Origin: an uncultured Pseudoteredinibacter sp.
GTDB lineage: Bacteria > Pseudomonadota > Gammaproteobacteria > Pseudomonadales > Cellvibrionaceae
NCBI RefSeq assembly: GCF_947500695.1
Contig: NZ_CANMSS010000007.1
Location: 124,001 to 188,000, forward strand
Length of the DNA stretch: 64,000 nt
Direction: 5' to 3'
The translations under genes were made by a program, and so were the position numbers. Positions within the stretch are counted from its first letter, which is position 1, and the number at the start of each line of letters is the position of its first letter. Shown here one piece after another: positions 55,310 through 62,864 of this stretch. The notes below the pieces were generated by a model. The model did not search any database. It was not told the origin of the DNA and saw only the letters and a list, made by a program, of their open reading frames with translations.

Positions 55310-56362
55310 TTAAGAGCTGTAAGAAACAGACTTTAAAAAGTTGGCCCTAACAATAGGTTGTGTCTCTTGGTATCTAGAAATCAACTGTCTAGAAAATGCT
55401 TTAGCAATAACCCATTCCCTCTCTATATCAAGCCACGCCCACTGGCCTTCCGGATTGCATTCAAGAAACCAGTATGCGCCACTTTCGTCGACAATCATGT
55501 CGATTGCCCCACTAAACATTCCACTTTTTCTCATGTACTTAAATAAATTCTCTCTGACTTCCCTAGGTAGGTCGACAGGCTCAATTTCAAGGTGGAATGA
55601 CCCTAGACGCCAGTCAAGCTTTGTGTACTCTTCTTTTTGGGAGTCAATTTTGTGCGCAAATATTTCGCTTCCGACTATGGTGATTCGCAATTCATAGTCT
55701 TTGCGAATTTCTTCTTGTACAAAAATTGGACATGAATTTATTGCTTTGTCATCGGTGTTAGCGACAGTCTCTCTATCTAATCGCATTGTAGACATGTGTC
55801 GCCCATTGGATATGCGAGAAGTTTTATCGTCGGATTCAGGAGAGGGAGGGATGCCATAACCGCTTGCATTGCTTTTTACTATGGTTTTCCCGTGTCTATC
55901 AAGCATATCCAATATGCTGAACTTACTTGTCGTTAGCAGAGATGCAGGGGATTTAAGACCGCACGAAGCTGCAATACATTGTTGGTAGCCTTTGTGTCTG
56001 GACATGTAAACAGCATTGCGATCGTTAAGGGTTCTGTTTGGAAAAATAGCTGAAATGGTAGTGTAAAAAGCTATCCACTCTTGGTGGCAAACATTTAGTG
56101 CTCTTTCCTCGACCTCATAGCATAATGGAGTTTCGGGAACTACTTTTAGACGGGTCCAAATAATAAAGTTCTCACCTACCTCCATGCCGTCAAGTGAAAA
56201 CTTTACTTTTCCATTAGTGTCGATTTCTAACGAGTAATTCCCTTTCGCTTCGAAAGGATCGACAACGACCACATTGATACCCAGTGGGACAATATTCTCA
56301 ACTACTTTGTTGATATGATGGTCCCTATCAGATCCAAATACAATTATTCCTTCAAATTTCAC
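55310..56362 (-). CDS. MvdD-like ATP-grasp ligase (graspetide macrocyclase)
   Basis: The 350-residue protein belongs to the ATP-grasp RiPP maturases that make side-chain esters or amides in microviridin-type peptides. Signs are SRHKGYQQCIAASCGLKSP, FVQEEIRKDYELRITIVGSEIFA, the DWR of LDWRLGSFH and the metal site WFLECNPEGQWAWLDIE. Length fits. Start is GTG 56362 with GGAAAG upstream. It lies directly after the precursor gene and before the export genes. Only one ligase is present, so one type of linkage, probably ester, is expected. Confidence 0.87.
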   Translation of the reverse strand: MKFEGIIVFGSDRDHHINKVVENIVPLGINVVVVDPFEAKGNYSLEIDTNGKVKFSLDGMEVGENFIIWTRLKVVPETPLCYEVEERALNVCHQEWIAFYTTISAIFPNRTLNDRNAVYMSRHKGYQQCIAASCGLKSPASLLTTSKFSILDMLDRHGKTIVKSNASGYGIPPSPESDDKTSRISNGRHMSTMRLDRETVANTDDKAINSCPIFVQEEIRKDYELRITIVGSEIFAHKIDSQKEEYTKLDWRLGSFHLEIEPVDLPREVRENLFKYMRKSGMFSGAIDMIVDESGAYWFLECNPEGQWAWLDIEREWVIAKAFSRQLISRYQETQPIVRANFLKSVSYSS

Positions 56363-56436
56363 AACTACTTTCCATCCAAGTTAATGTGGTAAATAAAATT
56401 TATCTATTTCTTAGGTTCTCATATAGTTAAATAGAA

Positions 56437-56457
56437 GTTCGGCGGAGGCCGCCGAAC
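56437..56457 (-). terminator. Strong hairpin between precursor and ligase genes
   Basis: GTTCGGCGG, three bases, CCGCCGAAC: a perfect 9-bp GC-rich stem only 6 bp after the precursor stop codon, with a weak T-rich tail on the minus strand. It could act as a partial terminator or RNA stabiliser so that more precursor than enzyme is made, as in many RiPP operons. Confidence 0.75.
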
Positions 56458-56463
56458 AAAGTT

Positions 56464-56697
56464 TTAAATTCCGCCATTAAAAGGAAGGCCGCCTCCACCT
56501 ATTGTGGTATCGTCGCCTTCACCATCTTCGTCTCCAGATTGTGTTTCAACGGTTCCATCGCTGTAAACTATAGTTGTACCGCAGGTTCCACCACCACTTG
56601 GGAAGGATATCTCTTCTGGAAGAAGCTCTCGTAATTCTTCGCTGTGTTTATCATGCATATCCAAAACAAGAGGTTTCTTAGCTTCTAGAGTATTCAT
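56464..56697 (-). CDS. Graspetide-type RiPP precursor peptide
   Basis: The 77-residue peptide has a leader (about 1-36) with HSEELRELLPEEISF before a double-glycine site (SGG at 34-36) suited to the C39 exporter. The likely core, about 40 residues, first offers hydroxyl groups (T38, T41, T42, S46, T49, T52, S54) and then acids (D56, E57, D58, E60, D62, D63), with D47 and E51 between, and ends in Gly-rich GGGGLPFNGGI. It has no lysine, so esters are the only side-chain links possible. The microviridin core motif TxKxPSD is absent. AAAGGA lies before the ATG. Confidence 0.82.
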   Translation of the reverse strand: MNTLEAKKPLVLDMHDKHSEELRELLPEEISFPSGGGTCGTTIVYSDGTVETQSGDEDGEGDDTTIGGGGLPFNGGI

Positions 56698-57194
56698 ACT
56701 TTAAGTTCCTTTTTTAAAAAATGACTGGCCAATTACTTATGGCCAAGTAAATGCTGCATCAAACAACAAATTCTTTCAATAAGAATTATTCTCAATGATG
56801 ATGCGCGCGACATTTTTTTGAATTTTCATGAATTTATTCCAACGATGGTTCTAATTTAAAAAATTTAATTTGCTTAGGTCTGAATTAAATTTATGCAGAA
56901 AAATCTAGTTAGAGGTTTTGGATTGTTGAGTTCACTTTCTTAGTGCGTCGTTTTTTAAAAAGTTGATACTAAGAGTGTGTGAGACTTTTTAAGACGATAC
57001 CTTGGCTATTTTTAGTAGTGCTTGGTTTAAAATAGAAGGAAGAAGATTTTTTAAGTAGTAAGGGGGGGATCTCTCTCAACTGGAGATTTCGTAAGGAGAT
57101 TCAATAGGAGTGATTGTGTTCACACCCATATTTATTCGAGTTTAACTAAGAGTATTTTGTTAAATGTTTGTATCTTTGAAAGGAGTGAGGGGAA
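56698..57194. other. Intergenic region upstream of the precursor gene
   Basis: About 500 AT-rich bases between the divergent precursor operon and a small peptide gene. It holds the precursor promoter and a Fur-like site at 56781-56793. On the minus strand TTGATG, 17 bp, TAAGTA is a possible promoter about 30 to 60 bp before the start. No other gene is supported. Confidence 0.5.
56781..56793. promoter_or_regulatory. Possible Fur-type site before the RiPP operon
   Basis: AAGAATTATTCTC fits the 6-1-6 Fur pattern (GATAAT-n-ATTATC) at about 10 of 12 positions and is largely palindromic. It lies about 85 bp before the precursor start. AT-rich sequence makes chance matches common, so this is weak. 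Confidence 0.3.
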
Positions 57195-57236
57195 ATGCGT
57201 AGTGTTGGCGTCCCTGCGGTAAGATTTAATTCATGA
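57195..57236 (+). CDS. Possible 13-codon leader ORF coupled to a secreted peptide gene
   Basis: ATG 57195 follows a strong ribosome-binding site (AAAGGAGTGAGGGG). The frame encodes MRSVGVPAVRFNS and ends in TGA that overlaps the next ATG (ATGA). Such coupling can bring ribosomes to a start with a weak site. It is short enough to be chance. Confidence 0.3.
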   Translation: MRSVGVPAVRFNS

Positions 57237-57438
57237 AGGGTTTTCCTTTACATTGTCTCATTGGTTTGTATATATTCTTTGTGCAGTCATTTGCCGTGCC
57301 TAGCCTAGCCTAGGCAACGGAGGTGTTTTGTCGTTTAGCTCGTCTTTTTGCGATTATGATAAATCAGGTGTACTCCAAAGTGCGCCACCGTTCACAAATT
57401 TATTCTGGAAGGAATCAGAGAGCCATGAAAATATCTAA
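57233..57438 (+). pseudogene. Small secreted-peptide gene broken at a CCTAG triplet repeat
   Basis: From ATG 57233 the frame gives a signal-peptide-like MKGFPLHCLIGLYIFFVQSF and AVPSLA, then stops at TAG 57311. The stop lies in CCTAG repeated three times (57299-57313). With two copies instead, the frame would continue through GNGGVLSFSSSFCDYDKSG to LFWKESESHENI and end at TAA, 66 residues in all. It may be switched off by repeat slippage or simply dead. No family is recognised. Confidence 0.4.
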
Positions 57439-57644
57439 ATATTACTACTTTTGAAATTTGTTGCATTTATTGCCTCTATACGCTGTTAGGCGTGTTTCTG
57501 TACATGCTTGCTGGCTAGTTATGTCGTTGAGAATTTTTAGTTCATTACGATGTCTCCATTCGCAATTATCCGGGTGCGTGTAAATCATCTTTGTGCACAG
57601 TTAATTTCCAAGATATAGGATTTTCTTGATAAGGAGTTGAGGGG

Positions 57645-58184
57645 ATGGCATCAAGAGATGTAGAAGATCTTTCAAAAGATGTGCTAGATAAAGCTAAATT
57701 GGTACAAAGGGTCATGAGTGAAGTAGGTATAGACTTGCTAATCTATTGCACGCTTCGCTCGTTAGAGGAGCAGGCTAGGCTTTACCGTCAGTCTCGATCT
57801 TGGGCGACGATCAGAAGCAAGATACTTGATTTACGTGATAGTGGGCATGGCTACCTGGCCCAGGTTCTCGAAGAGGTTGGGCCTTGTAGTGGCCCACACG
57901 TAACTAATGCAGCTCCAGGTGAATCCTGGCATAACTATGCGGAAGCCTGGGATGCTGTGCCGCTAATAGGCGGGAAGCCAGCATGGAATTATTTCGATGC
58001 CAAAGAGCAGTGGGAGGCATACGGGGAGTGTGTTCGTCAATCAGGTATGTTTTGGGCAGGGGATTGGACTAACTTTCGCGAATATCCGCACGCGCAACTT
58101 CGATTAGGTAATAATCCCCTTAGCGAACTCTCCCCTGATGAATCTCGCCAGTCTTTGACAGACATTGGTTTATTAAAAACTTAA
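57645..58184 (+). CDS. M15-type peptidoglycan peptidase (endolysin-like)
   Basis: The 179-residue protein resembles phage L-Ala-D-Glu or D-Ala-D-Ala peptidases of family M15. Landmarks are IYCTLRSLEEQARLYRQSR, the zinc block SWHNYAEAWD near 95-104 and EYPHAQL near 147, which would supply the third ligand. The usual glycine in the SxHxxGxAxD motif is alanine here. No signal peptide is seen, so release through the holin-like product of the next gene is likely. It ends 12 bp before that gene. Confidence 0.8.
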   Translation: MASRDVEDLSKDVLDKAKLVQRVMSEVGIDLLIYCTLRSLEEQARLYRQSRSWATIRSKILDLRDSGHGYLAQVLEEVGPCSGPHVTNAAPGESWHNYAEAWDAVPLIGGKPAWNYFDAKEQWEAYGECVRQSGMFWAGDWTNFREYPHAQLRLGNNPLSELSPDESRQSLTDIGLLKT

Positions 58185-58196
58185 GGAAATAGGGTT

Positions 58197-58976
58197 ATGC
58201 TTAACATACTAGCAATGCTCCCCACAATCTTCTCTGCGATTTCTCAGTTCACAGAATTGTTCGATGCCGGTAAAAAGGTGTTTGAAGCGGTTACTGATAA
58301 GCCTTCTAGGTCTTCTACTCCAGAAGAATTGCAGCGAGAAGTAGGTCAACTTAGCCAGAGCCAACAGGTATTGTGGGCTACTCAGATGCAGCAAAGTATC
58401 GATTTATATAAAGCTCAAAGTGATCGGCTGAATATAGAGCAAGGACTGATTGACGGGAGTATAACAAGCAAATTGACAGCCGAAGCAGCGAGCGAAATTG
58501 CACTAGTTCGGCAAACTACGAGGCCTTGGGCTGTAAGGATGATGGTGCACTATGTTTTTTTTCCTTGGTATCTTATCTTGATAGATCTCTCTCAGGAGTT
58601 AGTTAATAGATGGTTGTTGAAAGGGTTGTTCAGATTTGAAAATTCAATCGAAATTTTTAAAACATTTGACTACGTTTTCGGTGGGTCGGGAGTTGGTGGC
58701 GCTGCGCAATCTGCAGCGCAGTCTGTTCAAACTCTTACTAGCGCCTCGACCGCTATGAGTACTATGTACATGAATAGTGTGGGTTGGGCGACGTCTATAA
58801 TTATTGCTTACATGGGGTTGCGTGAATACAGCAAGGCAATGGGTACAAGCGGAGATTTGTTGAATCCGGGGCCTGCTAAGCGGCCGACTACCGGAATAGT
58901 TAGCGGCATTACAGAAGCTTTAGCTTCAGGGGCAGACTTGGTAGGAAAGGTTAAAAGGGTGTTCAAGAGACAATAG
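58197..58976 (+). CDS. Holin-like protein of the 3-TM type
   Basis: The 259-residue protein has a charged N-terminal half (to about 105), then TTRPWAVRMMVHYVFFPWYL and two to three hydrophobic segments (FPWYLILIDL, MYMNSVGWATSIIIAYMG), ending in a basic tail (VGKVKRVFKRQ). This order resembles the three-helix holins linked with gene transfer agents and phage lysis cassettes. With the M15 peptidase before it, a lysis or release unit is likely. Confidence 0.7.
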   Translation: MLNILAMLPTIFSAISQFTELFDAGKKVFEAVTDKPSRSSTPEELQREVGQLSQSQQVLWATQMQQSIDLYKAQSDRLNIEQGLIDGSITSKLTAEAASEIALVRQTTRPWAVRMMVHYVFFPWYLILIDLSQELVNRWLLKGLFRFENSIEIFKTFDYVFGGSGVGGAAQSAAQSVQTLTSASTAMSTMYMNSVGWATSIIIAYMGLREYSKAMGTSGDLLNPGPAKRPTTGIVSGITEALASGADLVGKVKRVFKRQ

Positions 58977-59056
58977 ATTTTAGACCTTTCTAACTACGAT
59001 TATAGTATTCCTTATCGGAAGCTGATGGCTAAATTAGATCATGTACAGGAGTATTT

Positions 59057-59761
59057 ATGAAACAAGAGCATTATATCGCTACAGTAGGGGGAGCATTCCT
59101 GCTGGTTTTGGTAGACTTGATGTGTAACTTGAATGCAGCGACGACATTGAAGCTGGGTACTGTATTGGAGCTATACATATTTTCCAATATTTCCATAGGT
59201 AAAGGGCTCTTAGGTCTTCTTCTTGTTTTGATTTCTAGTGCGTTTCTTTGTTGGGTGAAGCAACCAAAGGACAGGGCTGCCTCTTTGACGTTAGGGCTCT
59301 CGATTTTCGCAGTATTGAATGCAGTTACTCCATACTCTATTGTTTCAGATGGGAAGACTGAAGGCGAGCAAAAAAAAGAGGTTAATAAAGGCCTAGCGAA
59401 CCACATTAGTATACCTTTGGTTTCTCAAGCATTGGCGCAGGACAAATCCTCCACGCTACAATGTCGAGCGGGTTCAATTGCTGCTGATTCATATTTGAAT
59501 TCCGAAAAAAATGTATCTTCTTGTAAGCCCTATTTTTCGGGATTATTTGGTTTGGGCTCCTTCTTTAGTAACACCATTGAGTATTGCTACTCTGGTGTTT
59601 ACTTGCCTAAAAATCAAAAGGTGAAGTATATGTCGAGCTGGGAAACTAGTATACGCTCATATAGGTATACGAAGATTGAGTTCGATTACGAAGGCAAGGT
59701 TTGCGAAGGGTGGGTTTCCGATGGGCGGAAGGATACACATCACGTAATTAAAAATTCATGA
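59057..59761 (+). CDS. Membrane protein with a C-terminal SH3-like segment, unknown function
   Basis: The 234-residue protein has three or so N-terminal helices (TVGGAFLLVLVDLM, LGLLLVLISSAFLCW, ASLTLGLSIFAVLNAV). The C-terminal part, about 130-234, has four cysteines (LQCRAGS, SSCKPYF, EYCYSG, KVCEGWV), and its end (LPKNQKVKYMSSW, VCEGWVSDGRKD) has the shape of a bacterial SH3 domain, which binds cell wall. It lies 80 bp after the holin-like gene on the same strand and may be part of the cassette. Confidence 0.55.
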   Translation: MKQEHYIATVGGAFLLVLVDLMCNLNAATTLKLGTVLELYIFSNISIGKGLLGLLLVLISSAFLCWVKQPKDRAASLTLGLSIFAVLNAVTPYSIVSDGKTEGEQKKEVNKGLANHISIPLVSQALAQDKSSTLQCRAGSIAADSYLNSEKNVSSCKPYFSGLFGLGSFFSNTIEYCYSGVYLPKNQKVKYMSSWETSIRSYRYTKIEFDYEGKVCEGWVSDGRKDTHHVIKNS

Positions 59762-59963
59762 GTATTGGAGCTCAAGTAAGAAGTGATGCATAGTTAAATT
59801 GGAGTGATGCGTAACTCAATTCGTTTGTCGGGTATATTGTTTTTAGGGCCCTTGACGCGAAGCTCGGAATATTAAAGATCGAGTCTAATAAAGTGTAGTT
59901 AACAATTCACTTTCAGTTACTCTGTTAGACCTACAAGGAAAAGTTTGGATAGAATGGTTGCGG
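59762..59963. other. Intergenic spacer after the lysis-type cassette
   Basis: About 200 bp without a gene or clear repeat. It leads into the decayed IS481 fragment. Confidence 0.45.
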
Positions 59964-60095
59964 GATCAGAGTTGATCCCAGGGCTACCCAACGTAAATTG
60001 GTGCCTGTCAGTTTATATTTGGATTAAGCTTTTCCTCAAAAGTTCAATTACTACCAAGTAGTGTTTCCATCGATGTCTCCTTGCGGGAGTATTTT
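59964..60095 (-). pseudogene. Decayed IS481-family end
   Basis: The segment aligns by eye with the left end of the intact element at 49300-49430. Shared pieces include GCCTGTCAGTTTA/GTCTGTCAGTTTA, TTTCC and GTTTCCATCGATGTC/GTTTCCATTGGCGTT. It covers the non-coding end and the last codons of a related transposase. Many substitutions show that it is an older copy, not a recent duplicate. Confidence 0.65.
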
Positions 60096-60460
60096 CCATA
60101 GAGTAGGCACCTAACACAAAATAGGTAGGGGGCCTAGAATGCTTTTTGCCAAAGGTGTTGTTGAATAATCGGTCGAATTCGAAATTAAGATTGAAAAGAT
60201 GATATTAGAGTTTAATGTTAAAGTTATCGATATTCATAATTTTCTCAATCTGCACTCTATGACGATTTACAGGTGGTAATAGGGGGTAAGAGGTCAGGTT
60301 TCCTAGTATTCTATCTTGAGAAATAAGCATGGCTATAGAGTTTGGTCAGAAGAATACAGGTCGTTACAAGGTGGCGAGATTTGAGTGCTGAGAATGGGTT
60401 TGCTAGAAATGAAGGGCCAATAGTCTTTTTAAAGAATGGAAGCGGGACCTGAAGGAAAAA
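60096..60460. other. Decayed non-coding stretch of the island
   Basis: No intact frame exceeds a few dozen codons. Fragments such as GRYKVARF near 60360 suggest old transposase sequence, but no continuous alignment can be supported. Confidence 0.4.
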
Positions 60461-60675
60461 AGGTCAGCGGTTCAGGTTTATGGCCGACAACTGTAGTACT
60501 TTTGGTGACAGATAGTTTTTCAGAAACTTAGAAGTTTCAGTGTCAAGATTCTACAAATGGCTTGGAAGATCTTGTGCTGCTAGAAGTGCAGATTGCGATT
60601 ACGGTGATAAGGGAAGTTTTCGAGCAGTCAATAGACGCTACAGGAGTGCTGTCGTTGGTTAATAAGTCACATTAG
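60461..60675 (+). pseudogene. Remnant of an IS3-family transposase (OrfB N-terminal part)
   Basis: Read in shifting frames the segment gives FRFMADNCSTFGD, then LEVSVSRFYKWLGRS, then EVQIAITVIREVFEQS. This order matches the start of IS3 OrfB proteins, where a VSxSGFYxWL block precedes an IREIFxxS block. At least two frameshifts and in-frame stops separate the pieces, and the catalytic domain is gone. Confidence 0.6.
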
Positions 60676-60701
60676 GCGAGTATGTTCCCACTGGGAGACA
60701 T

Positions 60702-60944
60702 ATGTCAAAAGAGAGAAAATCATACCCGTGCCCAGAGTTTGGGCACACGTAGTAGAGCTAAGAGAAGTAGCAGGCTTTACCCAAGAATGCTCTGCGTTAG
60801 CGGCCGGGGTCGGTCGAGCACTATGTCAGTATTGTTGAGCGAGGCGAGCGTAATGTAAGCCTGATAAGCATCTCTCGATTTGCCGACGCTCTAGGCCTTC
60901 ATCCTTCAAGGTTGTTTGAGTTCTACAAGACAGAAGATCAGTAG
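60702..60944 (+). pseudogene. Frameshifted Xre-family HTH regulator
   Basis: Three pieces in two frames make one Xre-type protein: MSKERKSY from ATG 60702; PVPRVWAHVVELREVAGFTQ from 60725; and SIVERGERNVSLISISRFAD, ALGLHPSRLFEFYKTEDQ from 60828 to the stop. The HTH helices and the typical ISRFADALG tail are easy to see. Two frameshifts make a working protein unlikely. It probably once controlled the island. Confidence 0.8.
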
Positions 60945-60962
60945 CATCTATTTTTCATCTAT

Positions 60963-60977
60963 AAAGCCACCGGCTTT
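60963..60977 (+). terminator. Small hairpin after the Xre remnant
   Basis: AAAGCC, three bases, GGCTTT. It may be the old terminator of the regulator gene. Confidence 0.45.
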
Positions 60978-60995
60978 GATAAGAAATCTACTTTC

Positions 60996-61027
60996 ACCGC
61001 GTCACTACAATAATGTAGTGACGCGGT
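60996..61027. repeat. Perfect 14-bp inverted repeat
   Basis: ACCGCGTCACTACA, four bases ATAA, then the exact complement. No T run follows. It could be a strong RNA hairpin, a protein-binding site or the end of a lost mobile element. The 540 bp from here to the winged-helix gene have no supported gene; an open frame at 61072-61266 has no credible start or family. Confidence 0.6.
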
Positions 61028-61520
61028 AGGCAACCCCAATCACCATAAGGCCTAGACCCTATTTTCCTGAAGTGACGCAAGGATTACGAGGGGAACGATT
61101 TCATTCTCAATTTAAGATACTTCCAAGCAATCCATTCACGTGTGGCTATTGCACCCTCAATAGCAAAACCGCCCCAAACAGGGCCTTCCCAGCTGAGTGT
61201 CACCACCGTGACAACAAGGCAACCACTAAAAGAAAGGAGAACCATCGACATTCAAACCCTCATTAAACCTTAGCCCTAACAAGACACGCTACGGTTTATG
61301 GCAAATTGCCAAATGGGAGTTGTGTCCCATGCCCTTGGATGAAATCTGATTTTCATCACTCTATTGCCCTAAGCTCTAGACTGGCATAAACACTAACCAA
61401 ACGAGATAACACTAAACTAAAAATCAGCTGGTCAATGCGGCTAATTCTATTATCGATCTGCTCGATGTGCTTCCCGCCGACTGTTCCTATAGTTGCTTTC
61501 AAGTCTTTGCTCTGCAATAA

Positions 61521-61548
61521 TTGTCCCTAGTCCCGGGACTGGGGACAA
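61521..61548. promoter_or_regulatory. 28-bp near-perfect palindrome, likely operator of the defence-type module
   Basis: The arms mirror each other around TCCCGGGA with only one mismatched pair on each side; the outer ends are TTGTCC and GGACAA. It lies 22 bp before the start of the winged-helix gene, so that gene product may bind it and repress its own operon, as type IV toxin-antitoxin regulators do. Confidence 0.7.
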
Positions 61549-61570
61549 GCCTGTTTCTTGGGAGAAACAT

Positions 61571-62113
61571 ATGAAAAGCCATGACATAGGGCTATTGCTA
61601 AAGCTCGTAGCTCTGCAGAATAGAGTCTCGCAAAAGGCTGAGCAGGGGGATGACTCCCTATATACCGCTCGAGGCTTGGAGCAAGAGACTGGGATCAGCA
61701 AGACCCAGATAAACCTGTCACTGAACCGCTGTTTTGATGTGGGTTTGGCCAAGAAGGACAGGAAATCAGGGGTGCCTGTGGCCAACCGGCGAGCCTTGTC
61801 GGACTTCATCATCTATGGCCTGAAGTATGTGTTTCCTGCTAAACCAGGTGAAATCACCCGTGGAATACCAACCACCTTTGCGGCACCAATTCTGGAAGAC
61901 AAGCTGATCAGTGCTGGAGACTTCATTATGGTGTGGCCTGATGCCAATGGGGATTCCAAAGGGCAGGCCATTGAGCCGCTGTTCAAATCTGCGATCTATG
62001 CGTCAAAAAGAGATCCAGAGATGTATGCTTTACTCGCATTGGTTGATGCGATTAGAGTAGGGCAACCAAGGGAGGCCAATCTGGCTGCAGAGATGCTTGA
62101 GCAGCGCCTATAG
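61571..62113 (+). CDS. Winged-helix regulator, antitoxin-like
   Basis: The 180-residue protein has an N-terminal winged helix (IGLLLKLVALQNR, YTARGLEQETGISKTQINLSL) and a C-terminal region (FIIYGLKYVFPAKPGEITRG, AAPILEDKL) of unknown fold. It begins 12 bp upstream of an AbiEii-like nucleotidyltransferase gene, the place taken by AbiEi in type IV systems, but it is not clearly AbiEi by sequence. ATG 61571 follows GGAGAAAC. A palindrome upstream supports autoregulation. Confidence 0.68.
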   Translation: MKSHDIGLLLKLVALQNRVSQKAEQGDDSLYTARGLEQETGISKTQINLSLNRCFDVGLAKKDRKSGVPVANRRALSDFIIYGLKYVFPAKPGEITRGIPTTFAAPILEDKLISAGDFIMVWPDANGDSKGQAIEPLFKSAIYASKRDPEMYALLALVDAIRVGQPREANLAAEMLEQRL

Positions 62114-62125
62114 GAGTAGGAGGTT

Positions 62126-62839
62126 ATGGCAACAATAGATGTGTTACAGGGAATGTTAGAAGCGGTTGCGGAAGCTCTTGGACCTGAATTGCGTGAGCAA
62201 ATGACCTTCGTTGGTGGGTGTACCACGGGCCTGCTTCTGACCGACGATGTTACCAAGGAGCAGGTGCGTTCGACAGATGACGTGGATCTGATTGTCCATA
62301 CCATGGGCTATGTGGCTTACGCCGCCTTACAAGACAAGCTCAAAGAGCGTGGCTTTAAGGTGCAAATGCCGAACTCGGATGAAGAAGAGCCTATTTGCGC
62401 CATGAAACTGGGGGATCTGCGGGTGGATTTTATGCCCGATGATGATTCCCTCGGTTTCACCAACCGCTGGTATCAGAAAGCCATGGAGTCAGCATCTGAT
62501 CACCAATTGACGCCTAGCATAACCATCAAGCTCGTTACCCCAGTGTATTTTGTCGCAACCAAGCTTGAGGCCTATAAGGGGAGGGGGAATGGAGATGCCC
62601 TCCAGAGTCGCGATATCGAAGACATCCTAAACCTTGTAGATGGCCGCAAAGAGCTCATTCAAGAAATCCAGTTATCTGATTCAACTGTTCAGGCCTACAT
62701 AGCTGGGGAGCTGGCCGAGTTGTTAAACGATCAGAACTTTGAATACGCCGTTAACAGCCAGGCCAATAACAATACTGATCGTGAAGGGATCCTATTTGAA
62801 CGTTTAGAACAGTTGGCCGCATTCAGCACAGAGCCGTAA
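62126..62839 (+). CDS. AbiEii-like nucleotidyltransferase (toxin type)
   Basis: The 237-residue protein has the polymerase-beta-type core: VGGCTTGLLLTDD followed by RSTDDVDLIV, whose aspartates bind metal, and a third acidic strand in LRVDFMPDD. VYFVATKLEAYKGRG with a later SRDIEDILNLVDGR is typical of AbiEii-like toxins. Such enzymes add nucleotides to tRNA or other targets and stop growth during phage infection. The target here is unknown. Confidence 0.82.
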   Translation: MATIDVLQGMLEAVAEALGPELREQMTFVGGCTTGLLLTDDVTKEQVRSTDDVDLIVHTMGYVAYAALQDKLKERGFKVQMPNSDEEEPICAMKLGDLRVDFMPDDDSLGFTNRWYQKAMESASDHQLTPSITIKLVTPVYFVATKLEAYKGRGNGDALQSRDIEDILNLVDGRKELIQEIQLSDSTVQAYIAGELAELLNDQNFEYAVNSQANNNTDREGILFERLEQLAAFSTEP

Positions 62840-62864
62840 ACATACCTCAGGTCTGGTATCTAAA

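Noticed and set aside
56464..56697. Assignment of the precursor to microviridin or marinostatin
   Set aside because: The TxKxPSD or TxRYPSD core and the PFFARFL leader motif are absent; only a loose TIVYSD resemblance exists.
57645..58976. Intact prophage
   Set aside because: Only peptidase and holin-like genes are present, with no structural, packaging or replication genes in the window.
61072..61266. Open frame of 64 codons in the gene-poor part of the island
   Set aside because: No ribosome-binding site, no family resemblance and composition like the surrounding decayed DNA.
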